Below, one piece after another: positions 1-8,260 of a stretch of DNA of 53,594 nucleotides. Source of the DNA: Legionella sp. Its GTDB lineage: Bacteria; Pseudomonadota; Gammaproteobacteria; Legionellales; Legionellaceae. The stretch is taken from positions 1 through 53,594 of the forward strand of contig JACCWN010000070.1 of assembly GCA_013697625.1 (NCBI GenBank), written 5' to 3'. A program made the position numbers and the translations under genes. Under the pieces are notes generated by a model. That model had not been told where the DNA came from and did not search any database. It was given only the letters and a program-made list of their open reading frames with translations. Each line of letters opens with the position of its first letter. The first letter of the stretch is position 1.

Positions 1-247
1 CCTCATCGCTTATCTGAATCTCAATATTAAAGCGCTTGCCATCGTGACCCAGAGCCTTAATGTCGAGAATGGATAGTTTATCATTTCTAAAGTTCTTGGG
101 ATTATAAGGGTTAAGCAAGGTTATTTCCGCGACCTGGTCTTCTTCAGAAACAATGGCGTTAATTAACAACATTAACAAATCCTTATTCTCTTCAACACCA
201 AAGATTTTCTTAAAGGCAATGTCTACGCGTGGGGTAATTTGTTCCAT
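1..247 (-). CDS. Rpn-family recombination-promoting nuclease / PD-(D/E)XK transposase, N-terminal part
   Basis: The reading frame runs off the left edge of the window, so only the first 82 residues are visible. They begin MEQITPRVDIAFKKIFG and continue with NKDLLMLLINAI, ITLLNPYNPKNF, LSILDIKALGHDG and RFNIEIQ. This series is typical of the N-terminal part of Rpn-type (YhgA-like) nucleases: the D of LSILDIKA and the E-I-Q strand match the PD-(D/E)XK metal-binding core. Family members are mobile-DNA-associated nucleases of about 300 residues that promote RecA-independent recombination. The ATG at 247 is the first start in frame. Whether the rest is intact cannot be seen. Family assignment is by recognition of the conserved segments. 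Confidence 0.72.
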   Translation of the reverse strand, partial: MEQITPRVDIAFKKIFGVEENKDLLMLLINAIVSEEDQVAEITLLNPYNPKNFRNDKLSILDIKALGHDGKRFNIEIQISDE

Positions 248-424
248 ACAAGAGTCTCGTTTTATTTTATTTTAGCCTATGCTTAGGCGGCCATGGGTAA
301 TTGAAATAAACCACGACAATGTTTTTTCCATCGATAATGATTGATTGAAATCCACTATTATACTATAAAACAGCTGTAAAATCCTCCTGGATTTTGGAAA
401 TTAAGATTTCGCTACACACAGGTA

Positions 425-661
425 TTAATTTCTATAATGCTCAGTATAATGCTCAAGTAATGCCCTGATCATTGTTTGATAATGGGTATGTTTTTCTTTC
501 GCTATTTTTTTAAAAAAATCAACGCTATCTTTAGTTAAAGCAAGTGTTACTTTGACTGTCTCTTCTTTTAACACCAATTGATCCGGCGCTGGTAAAAAAT
601 CGTTAACAAGTTCAACATTCCCGAGATGCTCATCCGTGTATCTAATCTCTTTCTTGCTCAT
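425..661 (-). CDS. brnA: BrnA-type antitoxin (CopG/RHH-like)
   Basis: A 78-residue protein beginning MSKKEIRYTDEHLG. The C-terminal half (VKVTLALTKDSVDFFKKIAK followed by YQTMIRALLEHY) fits a ribbon-helix-helix DNA-binding domain: one beta strand, then two helices, as in BrnA antitoxins. BrnA binds and neutralises the BrnT RNase toxin and represses the operon. The start at 661 is preferred over an in-frame ATG at 697 because GGGGAGG lies at ideal spacing before it and because it gives the usual short overlap (20 nt) with the upstream toxin frame. The toxin gene is frameshifted, so this antitoxin appears to be orphaned. The antitoxin itself is intact. Function inferred from family and from gene order (toxin first, antitoxin second). 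Confidence 0.72.
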   Translation of the reverse strand: MSKKEIRYTDEHLGNVELVNDFLPAPDQLVLKEETVKVTLALTKDSVDFFKKIAKEKHTHYQTMIRALLEHYTEHYRN

Positions 662-922
662 AAATTTTCCTCCCCTTTCGCCAATATCCTGCTCCAATGA
701 TGCGAATTTTATGGCCGCGATGTGTAAAACGAACAGTCATAACTCCATAATCTACTTTACCGAAACAATAGTAGCGTATTTCATCTTCACTATGGTCTAA
801 ATCTTTTGCAATAAGACGGTTAGGATCTAAAAAAGCATGTTGAGCTTCATAAAAGGAAACATTATGTTTTAACTTATTCTCAATATCTTTTTCTCATCCC
901 ACTCAAAATTGCTTTTCATCAT
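642..922 (-). pseudogene. brnT: BrnT-type ribonuclease toxin, frameshifted
   Basis: Translation from the ATG at 922 gives MMKSNFEWDEKK and then leaves frame. After skipping one base the frame continues DIENKLKHNVSFYEAQ, AFLDPNRLIAKDLDHSEDE, IRYYCFGKV and HRGHKIRIIGAGYWR, ending at the TAG at 642. FEWDE..K, the KH.VSF.EA segment, the D.DHS.DE.R motif and the RIRIISAR-like strand are hallmarks of BrnT, a RelE-fold mRNA interferase of about 90 residues. The break is in a run of five A (complement of 888-892) where six would restore the frame, so a single-base slippage deletion is the simplest explanation. The downstream antitoxin overlaps the last 20 nt. Either dead, or phase-variable through the homopolymer. 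Confidence 0.7.
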
Positions 923-997
923 CTAGTATAGCATAATTTAACCATATTTTCTTACATATTATAATATGGCTAACCTGAATGTAAAGGAGAAAATTAA

Positions 998-1217
998 TTG
1001 CCTCGCTTAATTTTCGAAAAGTTGCAATCGTATTTTGCATCCTCCTGACTTGGCTTAGCATAATGTGTCTTTTGTTTCTGATAGGGTAGTGTTTAATGTT
1101 AAAGGTAATGACTATCGGATTATTTGTGCAATGGATTACCCAAGACAGGCGATGTTCATAAAATTTATTGGAACGTATAAAGAATATGATCGAGTAAATG
1201 CCGAGGAGGTAGAATAA
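998..1217 (+). pseudogene. higB: HigB-type toxin remnant
   Basis: The 3' part, from about 1062, reads NVSFVSDRVVFNVKGNDYR then IICAMDYPRQAMFIKFIG, TYKEYDRVNAEEVE and a TAA at 1215-1217. The series RVVFN.KGN.YR, FIKFIGTH-like and EYD is typical of the C-terminal half of HigB, a ribosome-dependent mRNA interferase of about 100 residues. The upstream part is scrambled: a TAG at 1056-1058 interrupts the frame just after PPDLA (possibly a former glutamine codon), and no single frame links it to a start codon, although GGAG and a TTG at 998 survive. Clearly non-functional. It is followed by a truncated HigA, so a whole HigBA module has decayed next to the BrnTA module. Confidence 0.6.
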
Positions 1218-1218
1218 A

Positions 1219-1320
1219 ATGACAAAACCTATTCATGATGATGAAGATTATAAAATGACATTGGCAAAGATTGAATCTCTTTGGGGTGCTAAAGAAGGTT
1301 CTCCAGAAGGTTTGTGTTAA
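1219..1320 (+). pseudogene. higA: HigA-type antitoxin, N-terminal fragment
   Basis: A 33-codon frame starting one base after the HigB stop codon, with a good GAGG ribosome site. It reads MTKPIHDDEDYKMTLAKIE, SLWGAKEGSPEG and then stops. HigA antitoxins begin with the same pattern (a D..Y..AL..IE..W stretch followed by G(T/S)PEGD.L), then continue into a helix-turn-helix domain that is missing here. The gene breaks off exactly after SPEG, which suggests a deletion or insertion boundary. No HTH is left to bind DNA, so this is a remnant. Confidence 0.6.
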
Positions 1321-1599
1321 TCAAAAATGGCTTAGATTCCTTCATATTTAGTACGACTTCATTACTGAACTCATGAAACCACATGACGTCTTTTATGGGT
1401 TCTACCTGGCGAGGGATGCTAATCCTGAAGTTTGAGAATAATACATTTATCTCCAGGATAAGAGCAAAAATACATAAAGATGACACTATGATTTACAGTA
1501 ACGTTGACTTGTCAAATCATGAAAAAAGTCCAGGAAATTTACAAAAAGGCATAGCCTAAGAGTCTCATTGGTCAAACCAGTGGCTTACCTGTCCTTAAG

Positions 1600-4464
1600 T
1601 TAGCGTCTGTTTTGCTCTATTAAAGGCCTACTTTCTTCAAGATCATGTATTTGCCCAGCCATTGCATCCACTTTGCTAGCCATCGTTTCCATGCGTCTAT
1701 TAGTATCTGTCATAAAAAACATCACCTTACTTTCAAAAGTACTCGATCTTCTTCTCGGTGTAGACTTACTTTCCAGAGCAGAACTTGCACCTTCGTGTTG
1801 TTTAAGATTTTCTAGTTCAATCCCTGGTGGTGGGAACCTTTTAGCGGTAGAAGGTTTTGCACAGCAAAAAAATACGTGCAGTTTTTCTTGTCTGCTGGGT
1901 GATTGATAGAACCATTTTGTTTGGGCTTTGTCGCCGGCCTCTTCCCAATGTGTAACCGCTTCTGCAGCAATGTCTACGATTTGCTTTTCAAATGCTTTCA
2001 TGTTCAATTGTGAAGGATAACCCACATTTAAACAGCACAGTACACCAAATAGACCTCCGCCATAGCCTGAGCGAGAAATTAGAGCGCGTGCCATTAAAAT
2101 TTCTGCTACACACACGGCAAAGCTTTTTTGTTCTGCAGGGGTTAATTGTGTGTAAAATTCATGATGCTCTAATCGTAATTGTTGCAAGAAATCATTGATT
2201 TTGGTCTTATAAGTATCGCCATCAAAACGTGTAAAATCGTAATATTCCAAATTCAATACTTTACGCAAGTCATTAGCAAATGGAAAATCCCGACGGTGAT
2301 TTGCAATTCTTCTGCGTAGCCATAAATAAGCAATTAGCGCAAAGCCACTACCGGCTACTCCAGATAGACTACCGTACAGTGACCGATAATAGGCGGCTTT
2401 TGATTCTTCGGAAGTCAGGATAAAGTTTGTTGAGGCGGTTAAACCACGCTTATCTTTTGCTTGTATTTCGATATTAAAACTGCCTGTATTTGGGAAGTTT
2501 CCTGAAAATTGGCTAGGGGCGGTAAAACTGATTCCCACAGGCATTGGGGCTCCACCTGTTAGACGGGCAGAATAGGTTAACGTGTCATTAGCATCGGGGT
2601 CGTTAAATAATCTTTCAGGAATGTCAAAATTAAAATCGTCGCCCTGGGTTACATTTCGCGCCGCAATGCCGCCTTGTAGTTGTGGCCTGTGATTTAAGTA
2701 AAATTGCGCTGTTTGCCATGGAGAGTAAAGAATGCCATCAGAAACGCACAGCGCAAAAGTTGGGGTCTTGTCGCTACCATTTTGGACAAATTGCACGTCT
2801 CCTGTAGTTAATGACAGTTGTTGAAATGCAGAAATGGAGATATTTGGATTGCTCGCATAAGCAAAATGACCGTAAGTCACATTATCTGCGCTAATAATCA
2901 GCGTGTCAGCAAATGTTTCAACGTCTGTGGCGTGGATATCTCGCGGACTCAGTGTTGTTCCTTGACCTTGGTCAAGAATCAGGGATGAGGATGTTATATT
3001 CAACTCTGGCGCATAATTAAAGGTAATACTTGCCGTTTGATTATTTGTTGTTGATTTCTTATCCGTGACTGCAACCAGATAATTAGGCAAATTACGTGAG
3101 CCATCATGAACAAACTGTACCTTTCTATCCAGTATATCCTGTTGCGTAAATTGGGTGGTATTAAGGCTTGTGTTTGCCGTGGCGTTATATATCGTAAATT
3201 GACCATGAATCAGGTTGCTAATGATAAAGGATAGCTCTTTTGCTCCATTGTCTTGGTCGCTAGCACTTAAATCAGTGCTTCCTACCAGAGTTGACAGACC
3301 TTGATTGACATGCAGTTGATTGGTTATTAAGTTCGGTCTATATCCTAAAAAATCAACTTGAGCGTCAGAAAAAAATGAGCGAGTTTTTAACTGCAATCTA
3401 ACACGATACCCAGGCGCAAGCGCTCCTCCCGTATGCACGAATTGAACAAGCCCATCACTGATATTTTGCATATAAAAAGCATCTAAATTGACGGAAGGTT
3501 CAGACCTAAACGCAAAATACCCATTCACTGAATCAACGGCTACCGGTAATGTGCTTATATTTAGGCCAGGGTTGACACTTGCTAAGGCTAACATTTGTGG
3601 AGTCAGTAGCACGGTCTCCCCAACACTTATCTGCAAGTTATTGCTCGTGAAATAAAATGGCGATGACCCAAACAAGACATAACTTTTTCCAGCATTTGAT
3701 GCAGCACCATAGGCTCCCACAATGATATCAGACACCCCGTCACCATTGATGTCGGAAGCCGCGCTTACTGAATAGCCGCTGAAATCACCCGCTGCCTCGC
3801 CCTGCAATGCAAAACCAAGTTGACCATTCATTAAACTGCCTAAATTTAATAATCCATTGCCCCAGGCAGAGCTATTTCTACTACCAAAAACGACATAACT
3901 TTTTCCAGCATTTGATGCAGCACCACGGGCTCCCACAATGATATCAGACACCCCGTCACCATTGATGTCAGAAGCCGCGCTTACGGACCCGCTGAAATCA
4001 CCCGCTGCCTCGCCCTGCAATACAAAACCACGTTGACCATTCATTAAACTACTTATATTCAATAATCCATTGCCCCAGGCACTACTATTTCTACTACCAA
4101 AAACGACATAACTTTTTCCAGCAAACGATGAAATTCCATAGGCTCCCACAATGATATCGGAGACCCCATCGCCATTGATGTCTCCTGCACTGCTTACGGA
4201 AATGCCGCTGTAATCACCCGCTATCTCGCCCTGCAGTACAAAACCTGAGGAGCCATCAGGTATTAGGCCTAAATCACACAGTCCAGTGGGATAGAAAAAT
4301 TGGCTAGTGGTTATCGGCAAGCTGGTATTAGGCAATTGCAGTAAGTGGCGCTGACTGCTGGCGTAAAACGATGCTGCTGATAAAGTTAATAAACTAGAAA
4401 GAGACGGCATAGGGGAATCCTTTAAAAAAATTAATGTCTGTAAGAATGGCGGAGGTATCAACAC
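1600..4464 (-). CDS. FG-GAP beta-propeller / cadherin-like repeat membrane protein
   Basis: A 954-residue protein (or 936 from the ATG at 4410, which has AAGGA upstream and starts MPSLSSLLTLSAASFYASS, a weak signal-like segment). Residues about 74-268 hold three integrin-alpha-type FG-GAP repeats, each with a DINGDGVSD calcium loop followed by IIVGAYG. Residues about 275-620 hold CSPG/cadherin-like repeats with the recurring VQFVHDGS-type motif. Residues about 625-720 look like a dystroglycan/cadherin-like Ig domain (LFNDPDANDTLTYSA, FPNTGSFNIEI). One hydrophobic segment (about 699-717) is followed by RRR, and a 235-residue presumably cytoplasmic tail ends in a short coiled-coil-like stretch. 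Expected to be surface-exposed or periplasmic, with an adhesion or recognition role (inference). A SecB homologue lies 36 nt upstream in the same operon. Confidence 0.75.
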   Translation of the reverse strand: MLIPPPFLQTLIFLKDSPMPSLSSLLTLSAASFYASSQRHLLQLPNTSLPITTSQFFYPTGLCDLGLIPDGSSGFVLQGEIAGDYSGISVSSAGDINGDGVSDIIVGAYGISSFAGKSYVVFGSRNSSAWGNGLLNISSLMNGQRGFVLQGEAAGDFSGSVSAASDINGDGVSDIIVGARGAASNAGKSYVVFGSRNSSAWGNGLLNLGSLMNGQLGFALQGEAAGDFSGYSVSAASDINGDGVSDIIVGAYGAASNAGKSYVLFGSSPFYFTSNNLQISVGETVLLTPQMLALASVNPGLNISTLPVAVDSVNGYFAFRSEPSVNLDAFYMQNISDGLVQFVHTGGALAPGYRVRLQLKTRSFFSDAQVDFLGYRPNLITNQLHVNQGLSTLVGSTDLSASDQDNGAKELSFIISNLIHGQFTIYNATANTSLNTTQFTQQDILDRKVQFVHDGSRNLPNYLVAVTDKKSTTNNQTASITFNYAPELNITSSSLILDQGQGTTLSPRDIHATDVETFADTLIISADNVTYGHFAYASNPNISISAFQQLSLTTGDVQFVQNGSDKTPTFALCVSDGILYSPWQTAQFYLNHRPQLQGGIAARNVTQGDDFNFDIPERLFNDPDANDTLTYSARLTGGAPMPVGISFTAPSQFSGNFPNTGSFNIEIQAKDKRGLTASTNFILTSEESKAAYYRSLYGSLSGVAGSGFALIAYLWLRRRIANHRRDFPFANDLRKVLNLEYYDFTRFDGDTYKTKINDFLQQLRLEHHEFYTQLTPAEQKSFAVCVAEILMARALISRSGYGGGLFGVLCCLNVGYPSQLNMKAFEKQIVDIAAEAVTHWEEAGDKAQTKWFYQSPSRQEKLHVFFCCAKPSTAKRFPPPGIELENLKQHEGASSALESKSTPRRRSSTFESKVMFFMTDTNRRMETMASKVDAMAGQIHDLEESRPLIEQNRR
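3680..4260 (-). repeat. Tandem, nearly identical DNA repeats encoding FG-GAP units
   Basis: Three copies of a unit of about 216 nt (72 codons) cover the calcium loop DINGDGVSD and the following AGKSYVVFGS strand. Copies two and three are nearly identical at the DNA level. For instance, the stretch around gcatttgatgcagcacca recurs near 3692 and 3908, and ggctcccacaatgatatc recurs in all three. One copy has lost a codon (GSVSAASD against GYSVSAASD). The high DNA identity means recent duplication or gene conversion, so repeat number may vary between strains. Confidence 0.65.
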
Positions 4465-4500
4465 CCGCCGTTATGGATTTCAAGTTTGCGATAAGAGTTC

Positions 4501-5028
4501 TTATTGCAGGGTTTCAATTGGTTCGACCGAGTGCTCTTGTTTTTGCGCTTGTTTTTGATGCTGCTTATAAAGTGCAATAAAATCCATGGGATTTAAATAT
4601 AGATGAGGCAGCCCTGCTTGAGAGAGAAGTTGATTCACCATCACTGCAGCGTATGGAAATAAGGCATTGGCACAAGCACCGTATATGGCAATGTCTTTTT
4701 GTTCCTCAGCAACCTGTTGTAGGCTAAATAATCCTGCTTGCTCCACTTGTATTTGAAATATAGCTTTCCCTAATTGCTGGCCACTTAAGTGAATGGCCAA
4801 TATAACTTCGTACTGTCCTGATTCTAATAATTGAATGCGTGGATTAGCTTGCAAGCTTATTTGAGGATTCCAGTTTTTAGTAAGTTCATCTGATAAACCA
4901 TGAACCACAAATTGCAGACCTTTGTTATATATTTTATGCACAGTTAAACGGGGCTCTTCATTACTGACAGTAGATTTAGACTCCTGAGTGCTTGATAGGG
5001 TCTCTGTTATTTTATTATTATCCAGCAT
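4501..5028 (-). CDS. SecB-family export chaperone (divergent)
   Basis: A 175-residue protein. Residues about 28-155 match the SecB fold: RLTVHKIYNKGLQFVVHGLS (the IY.KD.SFE strand), YEVILAIHLSG, an AIFQIQVEQAGLFSL strand (classically FL.E..QAGIF), ACANALFPYAAVMVNQLL (classically CP..LFPYAR..I) and LPHLYLNPMDFIALY (classically FP.L.L.P.NFD.LY). SecB is a cytosolic tetramer that keeps preproteins unfolded for SecA. The N-terminal 27 residues and the Q/E-rich tail are not conserved. It is divergent enough that a paralogue, rather than the main cellular SecB, seems likely. The gene ends 36 nt before the large FG-GAP protein, so it may be a client-specific chaperone. AGGAAC lies before the ATG. 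Confidence 0.8.
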   Translation of the reverse strand: MLDNNKITETLSSTQESKSTVSNEEPRLTVHKIYNKGLQFVVHGLSDELTKNWNPQISLQANPRIQLLESGQYEVILAIHLSGQQLGKAIFQIQVEQAGLFSLQQVAEEQKDIAIYGACANALFPYAAVMVNQLLSQAGLPHLYLNPMDFIALYKQHQKQAQKQEHSVEPIETLQ

Positions 5029-5929
5029 TATTTATGTTCCTGATGTTTAGAGATTTTAAAAAGACACAGTATAACAAATTAATATAAATTTTCAACTTTA
5101 AACGAAGGTTTGTTAAACAACATCCTAGAGTCCTATAGAGTATGTAGGGTTACACCCTAATCTTATTCTGCTTTTCAATGACCTCACGTATAGTTATGCA
5201 GGAGTTTATGTTGATTAATTAGGCATAAACGCGTGCTATCACTGATATTTTTAGCACTGGAGGCAATTAGAAGTGGTTACATGAAATTTATTTCTGAGCT
5301 AGGTTTCTTCGATCTTAGGTACAGGGATTTAAACGATGAAATATTATCTATTCAAATTTTGTAGGCTTCACTTAACCCCTTGCCTCATTGCGAGCAAGGG
5401 GTTAAATTGAAATTTTTAAGGGATATTAGGTGGGTTTATTGGGGGTATATCTTTGGCCCATCAACTTGATGAGCAAATCAACCTCACTTGCAGCATTAAC
5501 TTCAATGATAACTTTACCCTTACCTTCTGTATTTACTTACAGAAAACATAAACACATTCATATGCTAGGCCGATATTTTTTCTTTATTTCAGAGGTAATT
5601 ACCAGCGGAGAATTACGTCCATTTAGAAATTCAAGCTCTGTGATTGCTTAACCCGGTTTTCCGTTCCATTACTCCCAACCTCAAGAACTATTATAACCTC
5701 TGCGAGCAGCTGGCACAGCTGTATTTTCGTGGCACCGAAAGTCCATAAGTATGCGTATTTTTTATTAACTATAGCATAAAATAATACGTTCGATCATTAA
5801 GCATTATGTTTATAAGTAGTCAGCGTATTATGAATTTAAGCACACACTATTAGGACTTCTGATTCCTCATGCTATATTAAATCATACTAGTTACATCTAC
5901 CAATTATGAACCCTAGATAAGGGAAATTT
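5029..5929. other. Long intergenic stretch with decayed coding fragments
   Basis: About 900 nt without an intact gene. On the minus strand two short frames look protein-like but are interrupted: one around 5560-5640 (ELEFLNGRNSPLVITSEIKK) and one ending at the TAA near 5428 (EGKGKVIIEVNAASEVDLL, then IKLMGQRYTPNKPT). They lie next to each other and are separated by stop codons and a frame change, as expected for one dead gene. On the plus strand a frame ending at 5748 (NLKNYYNLCEQLAQLYFRG) also looks like the end of a former protein. No family could be assigned. A perfect inverted repeat is listed separately. Confidence 0.3.
5372..5405. terminator. Perfect 12-bp inverted repeat, terminator-like
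   Basis: TTAACCCCTTGC and GCAAGGGGTTAA flank a 10-nt loop, giving a strong symmetric hairpin. No T-run follows on either strand, so intrinsic termination is not certain. It lies immediately downstream of the decayed minus-strand frame ending near 5428 and may be that gene's former terminator. Confidence 0.35.
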
Positions 5930-6926
5930 ATGCAATCGATTATTCCAGATAAACTTAAAAAAGGCGATGAAATTCGAGTGAGTGATTGCTCCCTCCAGAA
6001 GTATGGCTATTATAAGTGAACATACAAGAAAAGTAGCAAATCAACGCATCGAAGATTTAGGTTTAAAATTAAGTTTTGGACAACATGTGATGGAAAGTGA
6101 CATCTTCGATTCCACCTCCATTAAGTCACGCCTTCAGGATTTACATGAAGCATTTCAAGATAAAAATATTAAAGCTATTTTTACTGTCATTGGTGGTTAT
6201 AATGTAAATCAATTATTAGTTGAGATTGATTATCAATTGATTGCAGCTAATCCTAAAATCCTCTGTGGTTACTCAGACATTACCGCCTTACAAAACGCTA
6301 TTTATGCTAAAACAGGTCTTGTAACTTACTCAGGCCTCCATTATTCAAGTTTAGGCATGGAACAGGGTATGGATTGGTCTTTGGACTATTTAAAGAAATG
6401 CTTATTTAAAGAAAACTCTTATACTATAGAAGCAAGTCCAAAATGGAGTGATGATGCTTGGTTTTTAGATCAAAACAATAGGCGTTTTTTGCCCAATGAT
6501 GGGCATTGGATCTTACAGCCTGGAAAAGCCCGGGGAAGGATTCTCGGTGCAAATTTATGTACTTTTAATTTATTGCACGGCACAACATATATGCCTTCTT
6601 TAGAAAATAGCATTTTATTTTTAGAAGATGACGCATTAACAGGCAATGATACAGCCGTCACCTTTGATAGAGATTTGCAATCCTTAATTCAACAACCAGG
6701 TTTTGAAGGGGTTAGGGGTTTGATCATTGGTCGCTTTCAGCAAGCCTCGCATATAAGCTTGGAAATATTAAAAACCATTATTCAAAATAAAAAAGAATTA
6801 AAAAATATACCCATGATTGCGAATGTGGATTTTGGTCACACTGATCCCATGATCACTTTCCCAATTGGGGGGGCAGTTCAAATTGAAGCAGCAAAGGAGG
6901 TTAAGTTAATCATATTAAGTCATTAA
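5930..6926 (+). pseudogene. MccF-like LD-carboxypeptidase (peptidase S66), frameshifted near the start
   Basis: The gene starts at ATG 5930 (AAGGG upstream) with MQSIIPDKLKKGDEIRV and then shifts frame at a tandem duplication GTGAGTGA (5978-5985). Removing one GTGA unit restores RVIAPSRSMAII and the complete 314-codon remainder. That remainder has the S66 signatures: CGYSDITAL with the serine nucleophile (Ser98 counted from codon 5982), YSGLHYSS, GNLCTFNLL-like and LEDD with the glutamate, then DFGHTDPM with the histidine of the triad. This subfamily includes MccF, which cleaves microcin C-type aminoacyl nucleotides, and L,D-carboxypeptidases of peptidoglycan recycling. An alternative GTG start at 5982 would give a protein lacking only about 17 N-terminal residues, so residual function is conceivable. 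Confidence 0.75.
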
Positions 6927-7093
6927 AAAGAATTAACGAAAGGGCCTTGCGCTTCCTCATTCAGAGCTAGTAAGGCCTAAATCCTTTGTCTATTTTTTTT
7001 CTTAAGTTCAATCTTATATTTGAAGGGTAGTCCAGACTTTGGGTATGATCGAGTTATAAAATGAGTCAGCCATGCGCGATAACGTGGTTTTTC

Positions 7094-7939
7094 TTATGAT
7101 TTTGGTGGTATAAATTTACGTTCTTTTAATAAAAACTTACACCCTCTAACTAAAAAATAAGCTCTAATATTGTCCAGATAAACAGGTTCTCCCTCTTTAG
7201 CATGGGCTATATTGGTTTGTCTGATTTCTGTACCATCAATAATAACGACCATACCTGAGCCTGTACATTGTGCTTCGTTGCCATTATAGATAACCAATGC
7301 ACTGTCCTCTCCTAATCCTATGCCTAATTTTTCGGGACTTAATAAAATTGCATGGGTTAGGCGGCTAAATCGTCCCCTTTTGATAAAATGAGTATCCACG
7401 ATGCATTGGGGTAGTAATCCAAATCCTGAAGAAATAACTATATTATGAAAAAGTAGCGCTTCTGTTTCCCCTCCTGATGCAATTATTACTGAGGGTAAAA
7501 CCATAGCGCCCGCACTTGTTCAGGCAATTATAAAATTTTTTCTATGTAAATATTCGTCTTTAATAACTTTAATAAGGGCTGTACCACCTAGAAGGGTTGC
7601 GTGATTGAATTGATCGCCCCCTGTAAAGAAAACAACACCTGCGCTTTTGACTTTATTTAAATAGTCTTCATTTTCAGCTTCCTCACGATTTTTAATAAAC
7701 ATAAAATTGATGGCATTAAACCCCATTTTCTTAAAGACTGACTCATAATTGTTTTGTGTTTTTTTAAGTAAATTTTTTCCAGAAGTAATAAATAAAATTT
7801 TTTTAATAGGACATTCTTTCAATATTTTTTTAAATATCTCATAAGGCTCAAAATCGGATTCATCTTTTTCAATGCCAGATGTTTCATCCTCTCTTTGCTC
7901 AGCGCCACCAATTAGTACTATAGTTCCTTTAGGTTTCAT
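7094..7939 (-). pseudogene. Cyanophycinase-like peptidase S51, interrupted by an in-frame TGA
   Basis: One continuous frame of 281 codons is cut by a TGA at 7520-7522. The upstream part is MKPKGTIVLIGGAEQREDET, LFITSGKN and GVVFFTGGDQFNHATLLGGT. The downstream part resumes directly with TSAGAMVLPS and runs on through CIVDTHFIKRGRFSRL, GIGLGEDSALVIY and MVVIIDGT. In cyanophycinase and other S51 peptidases the interrupted site is the nucleophile elbow G-T-S-A-G, so the TGA replaces the conserved Gly just before the catalytic Ser (a single G to T change, GGA to TGA). Cyanophycinases hydrolyse cyanophycin to beta-Asp-Arg dipeptides. Truncation before the nucleophile should abolish activity. No cyanophycin synthetase gene is visible nearby. 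Confidence 0.75.
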
Positions 7940-8260
7940 AAAATTTCCATGTTAAATTAATACATTCGGAACGTAATTGCCTATTATTTCTATGATCATC
8001 TGAAAAAAATGAAATCATCTTACAAGCTTGGCACTTTAACTTCTAAATACAAATTTCCATTTCTTTATCAATCCTGATAAAACACGCTCATACCAATGTT
8101 AGGAAACTTAGGAATCACTTTCTTCCCTAAATTATAGTCGAATCATAAATAATGATGGGCATTGGTTACAGTAAAGTGAAAATATAGGGGTAAGCCATAT
8201 ACTCCATTACTAGATTCCTTCTAAATAATATAAAAATAAAGCCACGAGTAAAATGAATGA
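7940..8260. other. Intergenic region, nothing recognised
   Basis: About 320 nt, A+T-rich, between the S51 pseudogene start and the stop codon of the FadH-like remnant. No conserved frame, tRNA or strong hairpin was seen. It should contain the old promoter of the S51 gene. Confidence 0.3.

Noticed and set aside
1289..1486. 65-codon minus-strand frame after the HigA fragment
   Set aside because: Second half (IPRQVEPIKDVMWFHEF) looks protein-like, but there is no ribosome site and it overlaps the HigA remnant; could be a fragment of another gene, not supportable alone.
5430..5651. 73-codon plus-strand frame
   Set aside because: It is antisense to more protein-like, but broken, minus-strand fragments, and its own sequence has no family or ribosome site.
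6931..7010. Terminator after the S66 gene (AGGGCCTT ... AAGGCC)
   Set aside because: The stem has only 6 bp, a long loop and a T-run too far downstream.
7520..7522. TGA recoded as glycine or selenocysteine in the S51 peptidase
   Set aside because: Code 25 (TGA = Gly) exists in other phyla, but here several intact genes end in TGA (helicase, AI-2E transporter, DAHP synthase), and no SECIS-like hairpin was seen; a nonsense mutation is simpler.
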